This document shows positions 58,054-64,000 of a DNA stretch of 64,000 nt, piece after piece (the first letter of the stretch is position 1; each line of letters begins with the position of its first letter). The notes under the pieces are model-generated. The model ran no database searches, was not told the origin of the DNA, and saw only the letters and a list, made by a program, of their open reading frames with translations. Where the stretch lies: the NCBI GenBank assembly GCA_964017235.1, contig OZ024931.1, positions 120,353,530 to 120,417,529 on the forward strand, written 5' to 3'. A program made the position numbers and the translations under genes. This DNA is from Sabellastarte sp. h YS-2021 (lineage: Eukaryota; Annelida; Polychaeta; Sabellida; Sabellidae).

Positions 58054-58731
58054 GTGGTGGTGGACCAATTCACGCCCGGGTACCAATTCACGCCCACCCC
58101 TAAATTTATCCAAAACAATCACAGTTAAACAGTAAATTACAACGCAGTGGTTAAATCATGGGACATCCCGATATGTAAATTACTGGCTAAATGTCGGGAA
58201 ATGATTTCATTGGTTGATTTTGTCGGGAAATCTGTGACCTTACATCTTCTCATGAATATTAATGAATTGGTGCTACTGCCGTGAATTCTTGAGTTTAAGA
58301 TATTTTAAGCTTCAGTTTTATAAAATATTGCAAGAAAATCCAGGGAAATCCATGACCTCATATATTGTCATGAATATTAATGAGTTGGTGCTACGTACTG
58401 CCGTGAGTTTTGAGTGTAAAATATTTGATCTTTTTTGAGGCCTTCATTTTGTAAAATATTGTTACAATCATAAAACAAGGCATCCCATGATATAAAGCAC
58501 TTCCCTATATGAAGCACTTCCAAGTTCTCACAATTTAGCACTTCCCGACATATAGCCAATACGTTACATATCGGGACGTCCCGGGACATAACCTTGCCGA
58601 AATTACAAATGTAAATGATCCATTTGATGATTATTATGTGGCAAACATCTTCTCTATCAAAAATTATGAATCTTCAAGAAAATTGAGGGTGGGCCTGAAT
58701 TGGTACCCGGGCGTGAATTGGTCCACCACCA
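58054..58731. mobile_element. Non-autonomous TIR element, GTGGTGGTGGACC ends
   Basis: About 45 bases at each end form a near-perfect inverted repeat (GTGGTGGTGGACCAATTCAC, then GCCCGGGTACC). TA dinucleotides directly outside both ends may be the duplication. A second inverted pair lies further in (GGGACATCCCGATATGTAA near 58160, and its complement near 58565). The interior also repeats a TCATGAATATTAATGA block (58251 and 58367). No coding region is present. Confidence 0.8.
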
Positions 58732-58749
58732 CTATATTATCGGTCGTTT

Positions 58750-58857
58750 CTACCGCAAACCGGAAATACCAGTGAAAGCCCATTTTGTAGATAAATAGAA
58801 GCATTTGTCCTTGACCTCTAACAAATGAATATAAGGTGGGCGTTCACTGGGAATATG
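58750..58857 (-). repeat. Copy of the 11330-11460 repeat
   Basis: In reverse complement it matches 11360-11455: AGTGAACGCCCACCTTATAT, AGAGGTCAAGGACAAATGC and CTACAAAATGG words. It abuts the left end of the MULE. Confidence 0.7.
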
Positions 58858-59239
58858 GGCATATCGCCCACATTTTAACTCGCGCACATCAACTCGCACA
58901 CGCAACTCGCCCGCATATATACTTTTCATTTAATAAAGGACAATATAATACAATGTCATATAACAATACAACAATATAATATACTATAACAACAATATAA
59001 CAATAAATTCCAGTATTATAAATAGGGATCACGTGAAAACGTAAACTAAGTAAATTACACAATGTTACAATAATCAAAATATCACTTTGACTCAGACAGG
59101 ACCCTAAGTGTTTGGTTTCATTTTTCTCAGTAAAATCGTTGCATTTTACTAGTGAATACACATAATTATTTAAGTTAATGGCTGTTTATCACCAGTAATG
59201 GTTGCCAGTGGTAGAATCAACATGTTTTGGGTTGTTTGT

Positions 59240-59600
59240 CACATAAGTTAGCATAATTAGTATTATGCCAAGTGAGGTTATCCCTACCCTGGGAGTTAAT
59301 TGCAATCGATTGCAATTCAGTCCGGCTTAGTGTTGACACTACTGAGTAGCTGCCACACTAATTGCAAGTGCCTGGTTAGTGGTTAGTGTTTTCAAATTTA
59401 ATTTAAGGTGTGGATGTCAATCACATAAGTTAGCATAATTAGTATTATGCCAAGTGAGGTTATCCCTACCCTGGGAGTTAATTGCAATTGATTGCAATTC
59501 AGTCCGGCTTAGTGTTGACACTACTGAGTAGCTGCCACACTAATTGCAAGTGCCTGGTTAGTGGTTAGTGTTTTCAAATTTAAGGTAAGGTGTGGATGTC
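59240..59600 (+). repeat. 182-bp tandem duplication upstream of the transposase
   Basis: ACATAAGTTAGCATAATTAG starts one unit at 59241 and the next at 59423. The two units are almost identical, with CCAAGTGAGGTTATCCCTAC, TCAGTCCGGCTTAGTGTTGA and TGCCACACTAATTGCAAGTG. Differences are one base near 59310/59492 and a small change at the end. Each unit includes the word ATTGCAATCGATTGCAAT or ATTGCAATTGATTGCAAT. A partial third start (TGTGGATGTCAATCA) follows. Confidence 0.9.
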
Positions 59601-59664
59601 AATCAATTGCAATATGATCAATTGCCATTGCCTTAACTTTGGGCCGTTTGGGGTGTGCTGTGGC

Positions 59665-59702
59665 TATAAAAAACCCACAGATTTGCAGAGAGGTCATTCA
59701 GT
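59665..59702 (+). promoter_or_regulatory. Putative TATA/initiator promoter of the MULE transposase
   Basis: TATAAAAAA begins at 59665, and TCAGTCTCAGTC, which resembles an animal initiator, lies about 31 bases downstream. That is the usual TATA-to-start distance. The first plausible ATG (59725) then follows after about 25 bases of leader. Confidence 0.55.
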
Positions 59703-59724
59703 CTCAGTCATTGTACTAGACAAG

Positions 59725-61455
59725 ATGTCAGATAATCACTGTATTAGATGCAACAAGGAAGTAAGAGCAAGGCAGCATGGTATCCAATGTGACACTTGTC
59801 ACCTGTGGCAACACAGAACTTGTGGTACAGGTATCACCTTAGAGCAATACAGACAGGCAGTTAGAGGTGACATGCAACTGCAGTGGAGGTGTATTCCATG
59901 TGTTGATGCCAGTGGGATCCAGGCAAATGATGACTCTGCAAACATTACCATGGGATTGGCTACTCATGTAGCAGAGAGTACTAGGCTTTCCCTGCCAGGT
60001 ATTTTCCATGGTAATATGCAATCTTTTGAACAAGATATGCAAATGTATCAGGCAACCAGTAGTGATGACTCCAGTGCTGTCTCCAGTGATGACTCCAGTG
60101 CTGTATCAAGTGATGATGACTCCAGTGATGACTCCAGTGCTATCTCAATTGATGATGATGATGGCTCCGGATCCAGTGATGATGACTCCAGTAATGATGG
60201 TGTTGGTTCTCATGCATCCTTGATGCGCTCCATCAATCCTGATAGAGTATCCTTCCAGCAACCAGAGCCGATGGAGGAGTCCTCTATTGTAGAAGAGGAG
60301 AGGCTGGAGGTATCAGTGCGTCATGAGGGTGTCAGAACATATCAGATTGTGCCTGATTCATCCCAGCGCCAGAAAGATAAACTAATTGACAATGATGGCT
60401 ACACTTACAATGTGAAGTCAAAAAGAGGTCAAAGCACATATTGGCAGTGTACCTTTCGTAAAAAACACACAAACTGTAAAGCTTCTGTCACTGAGAGAGA
60501 TGGCACCTACAAAGAGGGGCTGCACCAACACATCCACCTTGGAAAGCCGGGTACCACAACAGTTCACAAGGTTCGTGCCATGGTCAAGAGAAAAGCAGCA
60601 GATGACCACTTCAAGTCTGCTGCAGCCATTGCAGAGGAGGTACTACATGCAGAGCTGAACGAAGAACCAGTGCCAACACTCCCCTCCATTGAGAATCTGG
60701 CACAGGCTGCAAATAGACACTGCAAGAAAATGAGACCTGCTGAACCAAGGGACCTCAATTTCAACCTGGATGAGAATTACATTCCTGAGGGGTTCTTCCG
60801 TGGTGATGTCAAGGTGGATAATTTTGCCACTGACGGGCAGATACAACTTCTTCACTTGGCAAAAACTTGGTTTGTTGATGCCACGTTCAATGTGGTAAAG
60901 TCACCATTTACTCAACTTTTCAGTATCCATGCCTTTATCAAGGCAGATGGAAAGTTAAGGCAGGTGCCACTCATGTTTGTGCTTATGTCCGGAGAAAGAA
61001 AATGTGACTACAGGAAAGTCATGAAGAAAGTGAAGAATCTGCTTCCTCCAAGGCCTGCAGTTGCCCGAGTAGTTGCAGATTTTGAAGCAGCCATGTGGAA
61101 AGGAATCCTCTCCATGTTTCCAGACATGAGCATCCAAGGCTGTTTGTTCCACTGGGCTCAGGCACTCCGGAGAAAGATGGGGGAACTGGGGATACTCAAG
61201 TCATACAAAAACAATTCGAATGTGAATGGTTTTTGTAGAAAACTACTAGCACTGCCATTTCTGCCTCATGAACAGGTCCCTCCAACCTTTTATGAGCTGA
61301 AAGGACTTGTCACTGATTACATCTTGACAAGGTTCATGGAAGAGGTACAGCCGCCAGAGGATCACAGTATCACAGCTGTTGTCTGCTTGCAGTCACCTGA
61401 CCAACCAGTTGTAATTATGGACAATATGTGCTTAATGTCACTTGTACGGAATTAA
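59725..61455 (+). CDS. MULE transposase with PHD and FLYWCH zinc-binding domains (C-terminus incomplete)
   Basis: I start at the ATG of MSDNHC because a TATA box lies 60 bases upstream, and the longer frame from 59590 would begin before the likely transcript start. The protein is 576 residues. A PHD-type finger spans 6-59 (C6, C9, C22, C25, H30, C33, C56, C59). A Ser/Asp-rich acidic repeat follows at about 110-160 (SSDDSSAVSSDDSS). A FLYWCH-type finger is at about 225-275 (YWQC, NCKA, HQHIH). The MULE catalytic domain begins near 370, with D385 in VDATFN, D452 in VADFEAA and the CLFHWAQA box. The third acidic residue, normally in an NDxEGxH context further on, is missing, because homology fades after about residue 540. 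A GT-AG pair at 61345-61392 keeps the frame but does not restore it. The family cuts and pastes DNA at its inverted ends. Confidence 0.8.
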   Translation: MSDNHCIRCNKEVRARQHGIQCDTCHLWQHRTCGTGITLEQYRQAVRGDMQLQWRCIPCVDASGIQANDDSANITMGLATHVAESTRLSLPGIFHGNMQSFEQDMQMYQATSSDDSSAVSSDDSSAVSSDDDSSDDSSAISIDDDDGSGSSDDDSSNDGVGSHASLMRSINPDRVSFQQPEPMEESSIVEEERLEVSVRHEGVRTYQIVPDSSQRQKDKLIDNDGYTYNVKSKRGQSTYWQCTFRKKHTNCKASVTERDGTYKEGLHQHIHLGKPGTTTVHKVRAMVKRKAADDHFKSAAAIAEEVLHAELNEEPVPTLPSIENLAQAANRHCKKMRPAEPRDLNFNLDENYIPEGFFRGDVKVDNFATDGQIQLLHLAKTWFVDATFNVVKSPFTQLFSIHAFIKADGKLRQVPLMFVLMSGERKCDYRKVMKKVKNLLPPRPAVARVVADFEAAMWKGILSMFPDMSIQGCLFHWAQALRRKMGELGILKSYKNNSNVNGFCRKLLALPFLPHEQVPPTFYELKGLVTDYILTRFMEEVQPPEDHSITAVVCLQSPDQPVVIMDNMCLMSLVRN

Positions 61456-61860
61456 TATGTGTTATTTTGTGTACTCTTTAGTGCTTTTATGGTATGATTT
61501 GGTGTAGTGCTTTATAAGACAATGTATTTCTAAGACAATGTAACTACTTCATAACTGATATATCAATTTTTGTAACACAGTGTAACTACAAATTTTTGTG
61601 CCTTACGCTTTGATGATTCGGGAATTTTAACGATTTAGTTGCGAGCTGATTTCATGTCTAAATATTTTATTTTGCAGCAATTTGGATGTGTTTTTTATAA
61701 AATTATAAATACCAAAGCACCGTTTTATGTTATAAAAAGTGAAAGTAGATGCTCTTATAGCCAAGAAAAATGGCAATACTCGAATCAACAAGACCCTCGA
61801 ATCAAGGATACTTTACTATACTTTAATAAACATACATGACAAATATGAACAATAAATGAT
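61456..61860. other. MULE 3' non-coding region
   Basis: AT-rich sequence between the transposase stop and the right inverted end. No further exon with transposase similarity was recognised. Confidence 0.5.
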
Positions 61861-61998
61861 TATTTAAGTTAGGAACAGGCTTTACATCTGTGTGCGAGTT
61901 ATATCTGTGTGCGAGTTGCATGTGCGAGTTAATGTGGGCGAGTAGCGTGTGCGAGTTAATGTGTGCGGGTTGAAATGTGGGCGAAGTGCCGGTAAATC

Positions 61999-62021
61999 GT
62001 TCACTGGTAGAAAGCCACTAC
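61999..62021 (-). repeat. Inverted end matching the 57935 hairpin arm
   Basis: GTTCACTGGTAGAAAGCCAC, continuing to TAC, is the complement of the GTAGTGGTATTCTACCAGT arm at 57934, with two or three differences. With the arm at 57934 it brackets the whole 57.9-62.0 kb block. Confidence 0.65.
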
Positions 62022-62570
62022 ATTACCTGCCACGTCCGTAACCATATTTGCAGCCAAGACACCGCATATATATGGTTATAAAATTATTGCAGTATGGTTA
62101 TCTGTATCCATGAAGAGGAAGGTTCTTGATCATTTTTTCTTCATGGTTAAGGATAACTTGACCTAGGAGGCTTGCAACTTTGAAATCATGTTTTATCCAA
62201 TGGTAAAATTTGGTGGTTGTTTCTAAAGTTTGGAATTTCCCTTCGGCAATATGGAAAAATGCCTAAATGTAGTGTAGAAATCGCCTAAATATAACATGAT
62301 TACTTTAACACAAGATACTGAGCAGTACTATCATCAATGAAAAAAATACTTAACTTTTCTCATTATTATCTTTAGAATACTTATCTATAGCTACTTAAAC
62401 TTGGAACGTAACAAGATATCTTGCTCTTTTTTATTCCATAAAATCCACGTAGAAATGGTGGAGAAGTCACAAGTTAAAACTTATAACTGGGGAAAGAATG
62501 AATGATACCTTGTAAAAATACTTAAGTTTGCTTGTGTAAAATATCCGTATAGCAGACTCTCCTATAACTA
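62022..62570. other. AT-rich spacer, nothing recognised
   Basis: No coding region or repeat pair was found. Confidence 0.5.
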
Positions 62571-62578
62571 GTGAAGGG

Positions 62579-62988
62579 ACGATTAGACCAACGTTCGATT
62601 AATCGTGGGCGTTATGGTACAATCGCGTTCGGTCACTGACAACTTCTAGAAATCGCTTAAATCTTACCCTTCCTGATATGTCTCAATATCCACATGTTTT
62701 TTATATTTTACGCAATTTCCTTAACTTTCCTTTGATAAATAATGAGATTTGTCACGAATTTGGGTTTGTTTATGTCTACCGCCATATTTACCGGAAGTGA
62801 GTGCTTTTGGTAGGTTCTAAATGTCGGAAACACCGTTATTCTTACCGGATTGACAAATACTTCATCCCGGAAAGTGTTTCATGATATATTTTCTTACAGT
62901 GGAGTAAAAAAGTCGATTATGGGTCGATCATCGGTCGGAAAATTGGACGAATAATCGACCACGAAAATTGAGGCGATTCCACTCACTA
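62579..62988. mobile_element. Small hAT-type MITE (410 bp)
   Basis: An identical 8-bp repeat, CCTATAAC, flanks it (62571-62578 and 62989-62996). The ends, TAGTGAAGGGACGATTAGA and on the other strand TAGTGAGTGGAATCGCC, are imperfect inverted repeats. Further in, TCGATTAATCG and ATAATCGACC words occur on both sides. An 8-bp duplication and TAGTGA/CAGTG-type ends are usual for hAT MITEs. No coding region is present. Confidence 0.75.
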
Positions 62989-62996
62989 CCTATAAC

Positions 62997-63479
62997 CCAA
63001 GTGTTTTTATATTTATTAAACTTTTATATAAACTAGTTTGCAAATTTTATTTTTAACCTTTGGCATCGCAGTGCTGGTTGCTAGTACCTCAATATCTTCT
63101 TCCTTCAAATTCAAAAGTCAAACTGCACAGTTACACAGATGAGCCCAATATTTTATAAATGTTTCACGTCGCATTTCTGGTCACTACTAGCTATACTGCT
63201 CAGAAGAGATTGCAAATGAAAATGGCCTTTGCAAGAATTCTGTACCATATTATTTTGGTCACTGTCTTCCTGCTCAGTTAAAGTTTAAATGACAATAGAT
63301 GGGCAATAATAGAAAACTTTTTAGCACTCACTAGTAGGGTCGCATCCAGTCGAGTGTTCTGCTTTCTCAAAGTGCATCTTCTTTAACTTAAAACTTGGCA
63401 TAATATGTTTTAAAATTAAGGTATTCAACAGAAATACCCACAGAAAAAATCGCACCATCAGAAAAAAAACACTGGGAAA
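62997..63479. other. AT-rich spacer, nothing recognised
   Basis: No feature was recognised. Confidence 0.5.
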
Positions 63480-64000
63480 TCCAAGGCTATATTAAAATAT
63501 CTGTAAAATGCTTAATGTTTTTTTACCTTTTTAGACATTTGGTACTTCTATATCTTAGGCATGGGAAAAGATGTCTTTATGTTTAACCTTTGACCTTTGT
63601 CAAAGTTACATGATTAAAAATAAGTTGTTTTTTTAAAAAATATAAACCCACTCATCAGCACTACTCAGAAAGAAAGAAATCACCAAAGTAGGGTGTGATA
63701 TTACATACACATTAATAATATCAATATGTTGAGTTTGTCAGTCAGATGACATTATGTTGTCACTCTGCGGTGTATTTTTAAGCGGCCCGTCAGGGACACT
63801 TATTTGTTTTCACGTAAGTTCGACTGATCACTGCCGCCGCAGATTATGGTCTCCCTTGAATAACTTCTTGGGCTTTCAAATTTTTGTTTCCTTCTTATCT
63901 TTCTTTAAAACTATAGGGGCAGGAAAAATTTGTGGGATACTTTGCGGAGACCTGAAGCTTTACTTAAGGTAACCTTAAGCATTTTTCATAAACACCTCGT
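63480..64000 (-). repeat. Inverted copies of the 2601-3160 repeat family
   Basis: Read on the minus strand, 63480-63690 matches 2860-3010 (GGTCAAAGGT, CCCATGCCTAAG). The stretch from 63772 to the window end matches 3150 back to about 2960, including the AAGCGGCCCGTCAGGGACAC hairpin end and ATTATGGTCTCCCTTGAATA. Two partial copies therefore lie side by side. The last one runs off the window. Confidence 0.7.

Larger units (their letters stand above)
58858..61990 (+). mobile_element. Mutator-like (MULE) DNA transposon
   Basis: The element of about 3.1 kb has inverted ends of about 70 bases. The left end has TCGCCCACATTTTAACTCGC and GCACACGCAACTCGCCCGC. The right end, on the other strand, has TCGCCCACATTTCAACCCGC and repeated AACTCGCACA words. 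Inside is one transposase gene (59725-61455) preceded by a 182-bp tandem duplication. I could not read a 9-11 bp target duplication, so the outermost bases are uncertain. The transposase lacks the last catalytic Glu region, so this copy is probably a deletion derivative. Confidence 0.75.

Noticed and set aside
59590-59724. Upstream 45 codons of the MULE transposase frame
   Set aside because: They lie across the TATA box and upstream duplication, so they are probably not transcribed as coding sequence; the start at 59725 is preferred.
61345-61392. Possible 48-base GT-AG intron in the MULE transposase
   Set aside because: Removing it keeps the frame but gives no better match to the missing catalytic region, and nothing else supports splicing.

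Overview
The window is AT-rich, intron-poor eukaryotic DNA made almost entirely of transposable elements. I found no host protein gene that I can support. The repeat content suggests a marine invertebrate, most likely a mollusc and perhaps a bivalve. It includes tRNA-derived SINEs ending in a GACGTTAAACCCC-type tail, a CR1-like LINE with a PHD finger and a 2A-like peptide, DIRS retrotransposons, and many TIR elements built on short palindromic words. This placement is inference from repeat families, not from a marker gene.

Layout. 1-11 kb: AT-rich spacer with SINE remnants (451-633, 6880-7035, perhaps 9990-10065), a diverged tandem repeat (1820-2600), a GGC-rich repeat with a terminal hairpin (2601-3160) and a TIR element (4658-5337). 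11-15 kb: a nest of non-autonomous DNA elements, including one with 8-bp duplications that carries a 38-bp minisatellite. 15.7-17.9 kb: a CCCAG-ended element with a 107-bp repeat array. 17.9-21.7 kb: a nearly full-length but broken CR1-like LINE. 22.6-26.3 kb: a minus-strand Ty3/Gypsy-type pol fossil split by a second CCCAG-ended element. 26.6-31.3 kb: an old DIRS fossil containing a LINE fragment, a third CCCAG-ended element and a SINE. 33.1-34.1 kb: a LINE remnant and a 5S rRNA-derived sequence. 34.4-41.3 kb: a young, nearly whole DIRS element. 43.2-45.1 kb: a satellite array. 46.5-55.1 kb: a second broken DIRS copy, interrupted by an L2/CR1-type LINE that is itself interrupted by a MITE. 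56.8-62.0 kb: several TIR elements and a Mutator-like (MULE) transposon encoding a PHD plus FLYWCH plus MULE transposase. 62.6-63.0 kb: a small hAT-type MITE. The last 500 bases repeat, in inverted orientation, the family seen at 2.6-3.2 kb.

The most interesting signals are these. Three otherwise unlike elements share CCCAG...CTGGG ends, 2-bp target duplications (TT, AG, TG) and bodies made of self-complementary words. The young DIRS element has an internal complementary region matching both of its own ends, and small hairpins are conserved between DIRS copies. The LINE has a 2A-like peptide beside a PHD finger. The MULE transposase has two zinc-binding modules and a promoter-like region behind a 182-bp duplication. 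Readings rest on inspection by eye, so repeat boundaries are good to a few bases only where a target duplication is stated.
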